This document shows, piece after piece, positions 10,400-22,900 of a DNA stretch of 64,000 bases (position 1 is its first letter; every line of letters starts with the position of its first letter). The notes below the pieces were generated by a model that searched no databases, was not told the DNA's origin, and was given only the letters and a program-made list of their open reading frames with translations. The stretch comes from Lytechinus pictus. Taxonomy: Eukaryota; Echinodermata; Echinoidea; Temnopleuroida; Toxopneustidae. The stretch lies in assembly GCF_037042905.1 (NCBI RefSeq), contig NC_087253.1, positions 7,700,501 through 7,764,500 on the forward strand. The letters are read 5' to 3'. The position numbers were made by a program, and so were the translations under genes.

Positions 10400-10672
10400 T
10401 GGAGCGTTGTGGCCCAGTGGATTAGTCTCCGGACTTTGAAACAGAGGGTCGTGGGATCGAATCCCAGCCATGGCGTAATTTCATTCAGCAAGAAACTGAT
10501 CCACAATGTGCTGCACTCAACCCAGGTGAGGTAAATGGGTACCGGTAGGAAGTAATTCCTCAAGAAGCTGTGTGCGCTGTGAACGCCTAGCTTAGCCGGG
10601 TAATATAGGAGCGCCTTGAGCACCTAACAAGGTGGATATGTGCGCAATATAAATACCCTATATTATTATTAC
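10400..10672 (+). mobile_element. tRNA-derived SINE
   Basis: The head (10400-10470) is tRNA-like: GTTGTGGCCCAGTGGATTAG supplies an A-box and GGATCGAATCCCA a B-box in a Lys-like context. A unique body follows, and the tail ends in CCTATATTATTATTA. This is the classic tRNA head, body and AT-repeat tail order. Inserted in + orientation. Confidence 0.75.
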
Positions 10673-10789
10673 ACTTGTGCATATACGTAAAAGCAATACT
10701 CATAGCACCGTAGCAATGTATCCTTTCAACTTGGAAACGTATTATGCGAAGCATCGTCTAAACATTTTCAGACTTCTTCAAACACCACA

Positions 10790-11500
10790 ATCATTGTCAA
10801 CATCAGCATCATCACCGCCACCACCACCACCATTAGGCTCAATGCCGATTAGCAACAACCCACTTAATTATCCTCATGTTTATGAAAGAACCCGATGCAC
10901 TGAATTAGTAGGCGCTATGTCCCGACTCTTCACCGGTCATGATAACTATCACATAATATACCCATCATCGGCGCCAATATCATCATCAATTTCATTACCA
11001 TTACCATCACAAGTATCACCATGACTAAAATCATCATGACTGTTATCAAATGGGAAGTTCATCCTAACAAAAATTTATTGCAAAACTAGCAACAAAAAAT
11101 ATTGAAAGATAAAGGTAGAGGAAATTCAATAAAAAAGACTTAAGACGTTATTAGCATTTTAATTATTTTTTTATTTTTGACGTCATACGCGAGCAGCTTC
11201 CTGTGTCTCGTGAATTTAAAAAAATCAATCCCGACCTTTCGTTGGAAGAACGCGAACGCTTTATTTACGACGTTAGTTGGTTTTGGAAGTGACTTTTGGG
11301 CCCGTCGTCATGGTCGTAAAACTCTGTCCTGCAATGCAAATTGTGTGACATGAGATTTTTTTTTCGTTTCGCATCTGAAACGGAAACATTCAATTTGCGT
11401 TTCGTGTGCAAAATTCTGGTTGTTACTATGGTAACAGCGATATATCCGATTTAGGACGACTTTCCAAATCCACATTTGGTTCCTCCCAGAGCTCGAGAGG
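10790..11500. other. CAT/CAC-rich patch and non-coding stretch
   Basis: 10793-10835 is a CATCA/CCACCA low-complexity run, and 10960-11036 is similar. The overlapping frame is a microsatellite translation. At 11422-11435 GTTACTATGGTAAC resembles an RFX X-box. Nothing else is recognised. Confidence 0.4.
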
Positions 11501-11502
11501 CC

Positions 11503-11801
11503 GCCCGGGGGTCCACTTCCATTGAAGAGTGGATACCAGGCGCAACCACGCGTAAAAAGGGAAAGAGTGGGCAAGTACGTTACGTATAGGCCTATGTAAC
11601 GTTATAAAGGTGTTAAAAACGATGATTAAAATACTGAAAAAGGGGATATATTTACAATACTTGTAGGGTTTCACAAGCCAAATACTTGTTAAAAGATGCA
11701 TTTTCATAATCTGGAAAAGACTTGCTTCCCTTGTTTGGGTACTTTTCGAAACCCCGTGGTCGTGCCTGGTATCCACTCATCAATGGAAGTGGTCCCCCGG
11801 A
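11503..11801. mobile_element. CCCGGGGG-tipped MITE, 0.3 kb
   Basis: The ends share CCACTTCCATTGA(A/T)GAGTGG and ATACCAGGC in inverted orientation, with G/C-run tips. The same family as the longer copy at 38852-39423. No clear target duplication was seen, so it is probably older. Confidence 0.65.
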
Positions 11802-12255
11802 ATTTGAATCTAACCCCCTTTTCTGAGGAAAGTAAAACATAATGCCCATTACATCGTGTGCTAGAGGCGTATCGTTTGTGTAGGAGTAAACAAAAGAAAC
11901 AAAAGAAACCCGCATGTTCAAACGTATTGCATACGCTGTGTACATATCAACGCATGCGCAATGGTTTCGGCTGGAGAAGTGATCTGACCCATGGAATAAA
12001 TTACCAGTCATCCACCAATAATTCACATTAAATGCAATATCGATTCGATGGACTGTAAGGATCTATATCTAAGCCTTAATTCAGTAAGTTTTTCCTCACT
12101 CAATATGTACTCGATTTGTTTGAAAGACCACTTTCTTATCCTTGTCATGTTCTATTTTAGGTCCTGCATTTCGAATATCTCCAGCCATCAGTCGTAATAC
12201 ATGCATGTATGGTGCGGGTGTCGCGGGAAAGAATTTTGCACGCGAAAAGCAGATC
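11802..12255. other. intergenic, no gene recognised
   Basis: No domain, splice-consistent exon or repeat family could be supported in this stretch. Confidence 0.4.
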
Positions 12256-12259
12256 TGTA

Positions 12260-12410
12260 GGGCCTGTAACCCCCCCCCCCCCCCCCTGTAACACAAATCT
12301 TATCATTGATTGTAGAGCAGTTTTCTACGTTTGATTCTATTGACTATAATGTACAATCAATCTTAAAAATCAAGTGTATGATTAAGCGTCAACTTGTGTT
12401 ACGGGACCCT
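12260..12410. mobile_element. GTAACACAAAG-tipped palindromic MITE
   Basis: TGTAACACAAATCTTATCATTG at the left is mirrored by AACTTGTGTTACGGGACCC at the right, with an inner inverted pair GATTGTA..TACAATC. A 19-C run abuts the left end. Same family as 50445-50577. Confidence 0.6.
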
Positions 12411-12827
12411 AATATTAGCGTCCGTGAGGATTGCGAAAGGTGGCAAATGTCATTTTCTGAAAAACAATAAAATAGTTTTTATTGTACCGTCAGTATATCA
12501 ACAGACAACATTCACACCCGCTTCTGAAAGATTTGGGTCTTGTTATAGACATCATGAACCATTGAAAAACAAAATGAACTTATTACATAACCGAACAGCT
12601 GCTCGTACATGACGTCACAAATCAATAACATAACATTCTAATAACTGTCTTAATGTTGGATGGATTTTCCTCAAACCTTTACCAATAGTTTTTTTTTTTT
12701 CTGGTATTTTACAAGCAAATTTTCATAGTAAACTTTCCCTTTATCATCATCATCATCACGAGGGGCCTGGTTCACAGAGAGTTACAACTAAAATACATTT
12801 TTCAACTTTGGAAACTACTCTGGAAGC

Positions 12828-13326
12828 CAGGGTTAGGCTCAATTACTTTCTTTAATTACAATTAAAATTACGTAATTAAAAAATGTTCAATTACAATTAC
12901 TTTTCAATTAGATTACATTTTTTCAATGACAATTACCAATTACCTTTGTCAATTACAATTACGATTTCAATAACTTTATATAAAAGTCATAATGAAATCA
13001 ATCTGTATGTACTTTGTACTTGCACCAAAGTCACAGAGAAACTGACAAGAGATTCAGGTTAAAGAACACAGATTCTGCCCATTACTTTGATGCTGTGCAG
13101 TTGAAATGAAAAGGTCATGAAATTAAATCCTAAATTATGGAAGATTATTGTATAGAAATTGAATGTAATTAAAAGTAATTAACAGTAATTAAAGTTAATT
13201 AAATTTTTTTGTTCAATTACAATAACACGTATTTCCCTTTAAAAATTTCAAATACAATTACGATTACTCAAAAAATGTAATCATTTACGTAAGTGATCAA
13301 TTACCTTGTAATTGAGCCCAACCCTG
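12828..13326. mobile_element. CAGGGTTAGGCTCAATTAC TIR element, 0.5 kb
   Basis: The left end CAGGGTTAGGCTCAATTAC is mirrored by GTAATTGAGCCCAACCCTG at the right. The interior is built from AATTAC/GTAATT words reading both ways, so the whole element is self-complementary. No coding frame. The CAGGG tip suggests a hAT-type MITE; no 8-bp flank repeat was seen. Confidence 0.7.
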
Positions 13327-13424
13327 ATGGGAACCTTGACTGTGATTGGCTGATGATGCCTTCTACCATATAGTATTTGTCACAATGTCAAGACTATTGA
13401 AAATCCCTTATGTAACGAACCACA

Positions 13425-13508
13425 GTCATCACCACCATCATCTCTATCATCATCACCACCATCATCGCTATCATGATCATCATCATCATCGCTATCATCA
13501 TCACCAAC
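13425..13508. repeat. (CAT)n / CATCAC microsatellite
   Basis: About 85 bp of CAT and CAC triplets. The histidine-rich frame across it is an artefact of the repeat. Confidence 0.85.
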
Positions 13509-13757
13509 TCTTTACCGTGTTGACTGCCTAGCCGTTGCTTTGCACAACACTCACAGCAGACACACAGCAACGAAGCAGACGTCTGAAATATCAGTTATTA
13601 TTAACTTTTTGAGATGAGTGGTTCTCCTGCCAATAAAGACACGATTTACCACAGTTTATTGTTTAAATTATTATTATTTTTATTATCATTATAACAACGT
13701 AAAAACGCAGCAGACATTAATCTCCTGGCGGATAATATTCCAATAGCTTGGTTTGAG

Positions 13758-13763
13758 TTTATT
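13758..13763 (-). terminator. candidate AIF1 poly(A) signal
   Basis: TTTATT on the + strand gives AATAAA on the minus strand, about 155 nt past the AIF1 stop codon. Other TTTATT strings lie further on near 13650, so the choice is tentative. Confidence 0.4.
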
Positions 13764-13918
13764 GTATCATTTGATTCGATTCATAACTTTATGTCCAGGA
13801 TTATTTGTCGGTATGTAAGTGTTTTCTATCTAATGTCAAAGAATTATAAGTGAATTCTGAGAAATTGCCACATTTCCCTCGATATGGGGGTGGGTGGGGG
13901 ATTGACTCCTTGATATTT

Positions 13919-13991
13919 TTATAGGTCCCTCTTTGGAGCAGGTCCTCCAGACTTTTCCTTTTCCTTCTTCTTGTCCTCAAACATAAGAATC
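13919..13991 (-). CDS. AIF1 coding exon 6 (C-terminus)
   Basis: Encodes ILMFEDKKKEKEKSGGPAP plus KRDL and TAA (stop at 13921-13919). The acceptor is TTCCCAG at 13992-13998 on the minus strand. Starts in phase 2, completing the Met split by the intron. The lysine/proline-rich tail matches the end of AIF1 proteins, shortened by a few residues. Confidence 0.92.
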
Positions 13992-16900
13992 CTGGGAAGG
14001 AAATAAATAATTCAGATATATTCAATCTTTATTTCTCAAATAAGAATTACATTGTAACATAATATCGAAATATCAGTCAATACAAAATTATCTGCCTTGA
14101 TTTCCACGAAGTTTATTAAAGACCAGTGTGGGCTCGATCGCTCAAACCATGGACCTACTAGCGACTAGTAGGTCTATGCTCAAACATAATGAAACGCAAT
14201 TACGATGATCCTAATTCCTCCACGCTACCGGTTTTGTGTGCATAGGAGAAGAGGACATGTTAAAGGTGTAGGTGAATAAGACATTAACCTTTCAATCATC
14301 ATTTCAGAGGAATGCTTTGACTCCTGTTTCCAAAAATTACTTTTTTACATTTTATTCTATCAAGCACCATTTTACCCACTTTACCAAAACTTGGAAAATT
14401 GGTACCTGCACCTGTTGTCTTCAACATCAATTAATTCGGTCATGCGTTGCGCAAATGGTACAAATAGGGTATAAATAGAAAGCTGACGAGTGTTTCTTTC
14501 ATATCCATGCAAAATAATTTCACAAAATTAGATATGATCAGAATATCGGCCCTCTAGATTTGGATTACCTTTTTTCTGAAACGCACTGTGGGATGACGAT
14601 GATAATGATACATATATCAGGTTTTTATACGAGTTTTTATTACTGATATTTGTACTGATTAGTGTTTTTATGCGAAATAAATGACCAGACATGTGCGCAT
14701 ACGCAATCAATATTTTTTTTTGTAGTGATCTTTATTATTCATTCAAATAAATTTCATACATACATAATCAAGGAAATATAAAAAACAAAATGATAATTGC
14801 AGCTGTGAATACTCAGATCAAATAACACTGTAATAAACATAGCAGACAAATTGATTCAGAACAGAGACATCATCCGAATCATGCAAAAATAACATCATAA
14901 GGAATGACTCGATCATCTTATTTCGGTCGATTTTCCATTGTTCGATGATACGATCACTATTGTTTTGTATGGATGTTGCAATAATGGAAATATTACGAAG
15001 AGAAGTTGTGTCTCAGTATTCGTGACTTGGGTAGCATTTCCAAAGAGTGATTATTAAAGGTCAAGTCCACCCGAAAAAAAAAATTGATTTCAATCAATAG
15101 GGCATGATAAAACAAGCATAACGCTGCAAGTTCCATCAAAATCGGATCTCAGAATTTATGACATCATAAATTGTTGCTTATATTACACAACTCGGGGATA
15201 TATAAATGAGGTAGTTGATGTCCTTCACTCACTATTTTAAACGTTTGAATTATTCAATATTTCAATTTTTACAGATTGTCTGAAACACAGAATGTTAAAC
15301 GAATGGTAATTTCATATGTTCAGGGAGGTATAAAACATTTTCCATTTCCAATGAGGGGAAATTGGAATATTTCTTTTTCCATAAATTATAATAAAATACA
15401 CAATAGTGAGCAGGTGATGTTAATAGTCCCCTTATTTTATTTCCAACCAGTGTGCATATAACTCTTTTGTTAAATTCACAACTTAAAAATGTCATAGCTC
15501 TCTTATTTCAATGACGTGTATCTGATAAAGTTTTTTTTTTCATTCCTTTTCACCTGTATTTTTTTTTGCTCGTTTTGTTTTGGTCGTGGACTTTTTCCTC
15601 ATGTGCCTCTCCCAATCAATAATTAGTCTAGAAGGGGAGCGCCCCATTGATATATACTTACATTTTCAGTGTACTTGTTTTTTTCTCCAACCTCATGAAC
15701 AAGAAATCATTGAAGCTTATAGTTCTGCTATTGTCACGGTCAACCTCGGCGATCATATTCTTCAATTCTAGATGAGTTTTCGCTTGCCCCAACTTCTCCA
15801 TCATCCTCTTCAATTCCATAGCATCTGCAAGAAAAACGACCGGGGGAGAGTCTCAGGGAGCGTGCTCTCAGTATTTATACCTTTTACTACATAATAATTG
15901 TGTTCCCAGCCGAACAGACACAAAATAATTCCAGCCCGGGGGGGGGGGGCACTCGACCAAAAAAGTGGTGGGGGTGTGCCGCGGGCGAGACAAAAAACGG
16001 GGGCCTTGGAGCGGGCTTATTGTAAAAAGGAGGGTCCTCGGAACGGGCTTCGGAACTACAAATGTTTGTGAAAACGGGGGTCCTTGGAACGGGTCGCCTG
16101 CGTGCGAGTGCGTATGCATCCCTATAGAACATGCATGCAGCTGGGCTACGGCATGACTGCCGGGCGCGCTAGCGCAGAGGCGATGGTTAGACAGCGAGCT
16201 GCAGCCGCTTTTCACCAAAATTGCGACCGGAACGGCGTAACGGAAAATATGCGAAGCCCTGGAGCGGATTTTTTTCTTCTTTTTTCTCGAGAAGAAGAAA
16301 ATGCTATGCTTTGGAGCGGCTTTCTTTGTTCTTTTTCTCAATAAGACAAAAATGCTATGCCTCGGAACGGAAATTTGACTGTAAAAATGGGGGTCCACTC
16401 CGCGGCACATACCCACTATGCATTATATACTGAGTGCCCCCCCCCCCGGGAATTCCAGTAGCTTGCAACTTCCGTCAGTGATAATCACGGACATCATTCA
16501 ATCATTCAATAAGCCAGTTAATTCGAAGTTCCACTCTGCGCATGATCAGGAAGGTCATTGATACTCAAGTGACATGGTGGTTTAAAATCTAATGAGACTG
16601 ATAAGCACCAACTTTGATGTCTTGATTATTCATATATTCTTTTGAATTTTACAAAACAACAATGCGTCCACGAACGATTGGTATTTTACATTTTGCCAAG
16701 TAGGCCTACATTGTACAACATTTATGCATTCAATTCCTTCATCCTGCTTTGTAAGAAATGCTTCCGTAATATCTTGCTTTGAAATCTGCATATCATAATG
16801 AAAGAAATGAAAGGTAATTTGACCAAAAATTTTCATGAAGTAACTACGTACTGGCCTATTCAGATGCATCAGTAATGATAAAAATTGGACGGGGGTGGGA

Positions 16901-19900
16901 TTTCAAGACGAGATCAGCTCTTGATTTTCACTGACCACTGACTAATATTCTAGATTTAGTCAATCAGATGCAAGGAGTTTTAATAGCTTGTAACATCTGT
17001 TACCTGCTTGCAAAATCGCTTACAAAGTGTCCGTGAAACGCTACAGGACTCATTTTAAAAAGGTTTTGTAAGTTACGAAGGATTTGCATGTACGACTCTT
17101 ACTTCATTTTGAATCGCATCAACTTCCTTTGTAGATTCACATTATAATAATTATTCTTTTAAATTGAGTTCCCCCTGTACCACATCCCTTTTTAATCTAA
17201 TGTAATTTTCTTCATATTTACTTGGTGGATGTTTCATAAAGCTGTTCGTAAAGTTACGGACAGCTTTACGCACGACTGGAACATGTTCTTAGGTCATAAA
17301 TCTATTACATAGGGATATCACGTAGCACAAGAAAGGATACCAGTCGTGCGTAAAGTCATTCGTATCTAAAGCCCCTTTCACAATTGGTGGTACGACTGCT
17401 TACAACCGTTGCGATTCTGTGCAACATATATTGTGACCAAATGATCGCAAACGATCGCACAAGCAATTGTGACAGCCCCTTTATCCACTGACTCTGTTTA
17501 TAATACTTTTCAGTCTGGAGATTAGATCTTCTGTTCTTTTGATAATTTTTGTCCTCAAGTCATAATTGCCCGAATTCACAAAGGTAGTTTTGAAAACCCA
17601 CGGTTGAGTCCATGGTTTATGCAGATTTCCTGTATAAATTACGCTTATTTTACCGCGTATCGGGCGCGTGTATAAAAAATGTCCAATGTTGATGCGCGCT
17701 TATGTCACAATGCGCCGAATTGACGCCTGTTACCATAGTTAGATACACTATTTTATTTATGAGTCCACTGTTTGAAGAGTGGACTCATTATTCAAAACAG
17801 TGGACTCATTAATAAAATAGCGTGGATAACCACGGCAACAGGCGTCAATTTGGCGCACTGTGGCAAAAGCGCGCATCAGTTTGATTGGCTTCTGGGCTAC
17901 GTTTCCATGGTAGTTACCATAAATATAGAGTTAACATAGTTGTAATTCTTTAAGAAACAGGCCGTATATAGATTTTATAAACTCACCGATGTCTCTGCTT
18001 TCATTCTCATCGTATTCCATGAATTGTTCTAATGGGCGAGATAATGGGAAAAAGGGAGAAATATTTATTTATTTATTTTTATTTATTTATTTCGTTTTGT
18101 TTACCCAGGCTAACCCCATCAGTGGACTAAGCACTGTTTTTTCTTGAAGGCCATGCGTACAAGTAACAAAGACATACATATAATAAGTACAAACAATGAA
18201 AAAGTTAAACAAGTAAGAACACGAAAATATGTTCAAAGAGACAAGCAACCTGCAAGACATACACACAGACATACTGAAATACATGTGTGTATGTAGAATA
18301 AAAGTCAACATATACATTATATTGTGCATATATGCAAATCCATATAAGTATATATTTCCTATGATCATTATGTTTATTAATTTTGTGTTTACTTGATTGC
18401 TCGTCCCTGGAATCAGTCAGGGGTAGTTATTTTTAATTTAGTAGTTTCTCGCTCTCCAAGAAGATGTAGCGAAGGATTGCCTCGAAACTGCACTACGGGT
18501 AACCACTATCCAGCTGATTCCAAAGAATGGCAGCACTATGAGAAAAGGCCTTTTTTTCAGCCTGCGTGCGTACTCGTAGCGGTACCACTACCATGACTAC
18601 GCCATTCTGCACCGAGTTTCTAGTTCTGTACGAGTGGACATTACTAGATCTTACTACGAATTCAGATAAATATATAGGTGCTTCCCCATTAAGGAGAATG
18701 TGAATTGTTTTGTATTTATGGTTTATCCACCTTTCTTCAATCGAAACCCATTTGAGTCTACGGAGCACCTGTTAAATAATTGTAGAAAAATTAACTTTAA
18801 AAGTTAGACGGGCCATTTTGTAATGCTGTCTAATTAAGCCATTCTTAAGATACCGTGCACACATGCTCCAAGAATTACCACAGTAATCAAAGTATGGTAA
18901 TATAAGTGAATTAGCTAGGACTTTTGAACTGTCAATCGTGAGGTATTTTCTGAGCCTACTGAGGAGGTCTATCCGTGAGCCAATCTTCTTCATTGATTAT
19001 TCTACATTCTTTTCCAGGCCATGGTATCTTCCATCCACACCCCTAGATATTTATTGACTCTTTCAAGCACATGGTTTTTAACAACTAGGTTGATATCATC
19101 ACAGGTTGGGAGTTTCCTGGGGATCCAAAAATCATGTGTTGCGTTTTAGATAAATTTAGCCTCAGATGGTTTTGTGTCAGCCATTTATTCACAAGTTCAA
19201 GCTCTTTGTTTAATACTAATTCAATATCATTGATATTTTCAGCAGTATAATACGTACAGTATAGCGTCATCAGCATACATAATAATGTGACACTTATCTA
19301 GAATGCTGGGTAAATCATTCACCATAAACCTTGCGGAACACCTGTCTTGACATTAGTAATGTCAGACAAAGTTCCTTTGACAAAATGTACGTTGGGATCT
19401 TTCAGATAAGTATGATCGAATCAAGGTATTAGCTCGCTGCCTTTAACACGGCCATGGTCTATTTGCTTCAGAATATAATCAGAAAATAGGTAAGTACAGT
19501 ATTCGTTGAATATCACATTAATCATCGTTTAAAGAAGTGATCCAGGCTAAAAAAAAATATATATATCTGAATAGAGTAAATAAATTCACTAAGCGAAAGG
19601 CTGAAAATCCATTAAAATCTGAAGAAAGTGACAGACTTCTCTTTGTTAATGTTTTTTCAAGTAATATTTTTAAGTATATTTTTAAAGCAATATTTTGTGA
19701 AATAGATAATATTGCACGCCGTCAAGAATTATGCGATAGGTGCATGATCTGATGATAGCGATCTCTCTACTTTGTTACCTGACATCCGAATTATTTCATA
19801 TTTTTCTGTATGATTACTACTTTGTCTCCTTTCTAACAAAATCTAACTAAATTATGACTTATTTATAAATCAAACATAATCAGTAAAATTGTATTACACT

Positions 19901-22900
19901 ATCACCCCTCCCCCATAGAAGTATACACTAAATGTTGAGAAATTGTTTTATCATGAAGCTAAACTTACGTTCAATAATGACACATGTGACTGCAACAGTA
20001 GTAAAATGGACGTTGTCATAATCATTGATAATGCAAAAGGTCATACGCATTGGCGGATCAATGAGGGGGGGGGGGCACAGCCGGTCCGTGCCACCCCCCC
20101 CCCTTGAGAGCACAATTACAATTTGAAATGTAAAATGCCGTTAAAACAGTGTCCCCTTCTCCGTCCCCCCCCCCCCCCCCCTTGATAGTGATGACCTTTA
20201 TCTTTCTTTTTTTTTTTCGTGTTTTAAATTTCGGGTTGAAAACCTCTTTTTTTGTCTTGGTCCAAACAGGTTACTTTAAGACGAAGCAAGTCGACCAGCA
20301 CTGAGTGTTGCACACCCATTGTCTCTGTGTTTTAAGTACTTTCCTAAAATACAAATTTGTCAATATAACTGTTACTATTAACATTTCTTTAGATAATATA
20401 GTCTATAGGATTTATTTTATATCGAGAAAGTAACATGTCTTGAGAGGAATACATGTAAAGTGAATGAGTGGGCCTAAATTAGAAGACTACACTGATCTGG
20501 ATATTGCATTATTGGTGATGCATGCAGAACCTGGAGGCCGTTTCATAAAGCTGTTCGTAAGTTAAGAGCGACTTTAAGAACGACTGGTGAACCTTTCTTA
20601 CGCGCTTAACCATCGCCAATGATAATACCATTTACCACTAGAAAGGATCACCAGTCGTTCTTAAAGTCGCTCTTAACTTACGAACAGCTTTATGAAACAC
20701 TCACCCGGCCAGATTGACGTGGCCATGTAGCCTACGAGGTTGTTGGTTCGTGTTTGCTCCAAACATATACCAGTTTCCAGATAATCAGTGCAATTATCAT
20801 TATTAAAATACGTACTTTTATATTTTTGAAGGAGCTCTCCCAAGCCCTCTACGTCAGCATAGTCCCCGCTCGTTTCATATGTCTGCAATGGAGGATATTA
20901 GAAAAATAACAGTATCGAGACTGAAATTTCGCTTACAGGACAAGTCCACTCCAATAAAAAGCAGACTTGAATAAAAACATAAAAATCCAACAAGCATAAT
21001 GCTGAAAATTTCATCACTGAATCGGATGTAAAATAAGAAAGTTATGACATTTTAAAATGTTGTTTAATTTCTGGAAACAGTTATACCCACACCCTGGTCG
21101 GTGCGCAAATGATGGTACTGGTGATAATGAACTCTCTACATGTATTTATTTCGTTTTTCATTACATGAAATGTGAAAAGTTTCAGTTTTCTCCTCCTTGC
21201 GATGTCAATCGAAGTTTTGTTCCTCCTTGACAATTTGGTATTACAATTGTTTTAATATTTTGTGGTTCAGCCAAGTTGGTCATTCTTGCCAAATCAGTAA
21301 AAATTGAAATATTGTAGATTTTTTAACAATAAAAAACAAAACAAATACTGTGTGATGGACATCTTTGCTTTTCTCATTTGCATACCAATGAAATGTGCAC
21401 ATATCTGTTCTGTGGAAACTAAGCAAAACTTTAAAAAGTCATAACTTTGTTATTTTACATCCGATTTTGATGAAACTTTCAATGCAATGGTTGTTCATGT
21501 TTTTATATTGATTCAAATCAGCATTTTTCTGGAGTGGACCTGGCCTTCAAATGGCCTGTTCGTTGGTCCATCCTAGTAAAAATGATGATTCGAACGTCAA
21601 ACTAACATACAACCTAAAATGTCATCAATAATCGGAAGTAAAGTAAGTTTAATAAAGTTTGATTTCGCATAACAGTTATAAGCACCTCCTGGGGCCCGTA
21701 ACACAAAGCGCAGCAATCCTCGTAGAGGAATATTCTTACGATTGATGCATTGACCATAATTTTTTATTTTGATTTGATTTGATTTGATTTATTGTTTCAC
21801 ATTCCACAAAAACATACATCTTGAACATAATTATGAGAAGTTGACAAAAAAATACATAGTTGTAGTGTTTTACAAAGAAATACAATATCGTTAAATATGA
21901 GGAACCTATTAAAAAGCAAAGCTTGTAGAATTTACAATCAATATCCTCGAAATGTGGGGTATAATCATCTGCAAAGATTAATGTCTTACCTTAACAATCT
22001 CATCAAGCGCCTGCTCATATCCTCCATGTTCTAAGGGTGGAGAAAAAAAAGAAATACACGTAGGCTATAAAATTAATGTTTGCTAGTTCTTCCATCACAA
22101 AGACCGTGAAAATTCAGTCACATCATCGGCCGATGCTTATAAAGGCCACCACACACCTTAAGACTGTTCGCGATCCGATTTTGGAACAAATCGCATTTTG
22201 CTCATTTTCTGAAAATGTGAATGGAACATATCATTTTATTGGAGGTTAAATTACTGAGGTTACTAATATAACAATTTTGAAAGATTGCTAGCCTTTATTT
22301 TGGAGTAAATGTCAAATTAGTTTCAAATCGTAGCTAATCGTACGACTGCTATGACGTCATTACGACTAGATATTAAATTCGCTTTTATTAAAGGTCAAGT
22401 CCACCCCAACAAAATGTTGATTTGAATCAATAGAGAAAAATCAGACAAGCACAATGCTGAAAATTTCATCAAAATCGGATGTAAAATAAGAAAGTTATGA
22501 CATTTCAAAGTTTCGCTTATTTTTAACAAAATAGTTATATGAACGAGCCAGTTACATCCAAATTAGAGAGTCGATGATGTCACTCACTCACTATTTCTTT
22601 TGTTTTTTATTGTTTGAATTATACAAAATTTCAATTTTTACGAATTTGACGATTAGGACCTCCTTGCCTGAACCACAAAATGTTAAAATAATGGAATTCC
22701 ATGTATTCAGGGAGGAATGAAACTTCATTTTATATGACAATGACGAGAAAATCAAAATATTTCATAATTCATGTAATAAAATACAAAAGAAATAGTGAAT
22801 GAGTGATGTCATCAGTTCCCTCATTTGCGTACCGACCGAGATGTGCATATAACTCTTTTGTGAAATGAAGCAAAACTTTAAAATGTCATAACTTTCTTAT

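Noticed and set aside
15868..16416. 182-codon minus-strand frame
   Set aside because: Lies almost wholly in a hAT-type MITE (15935-16450) inside AIF1 intron 4; no domain.
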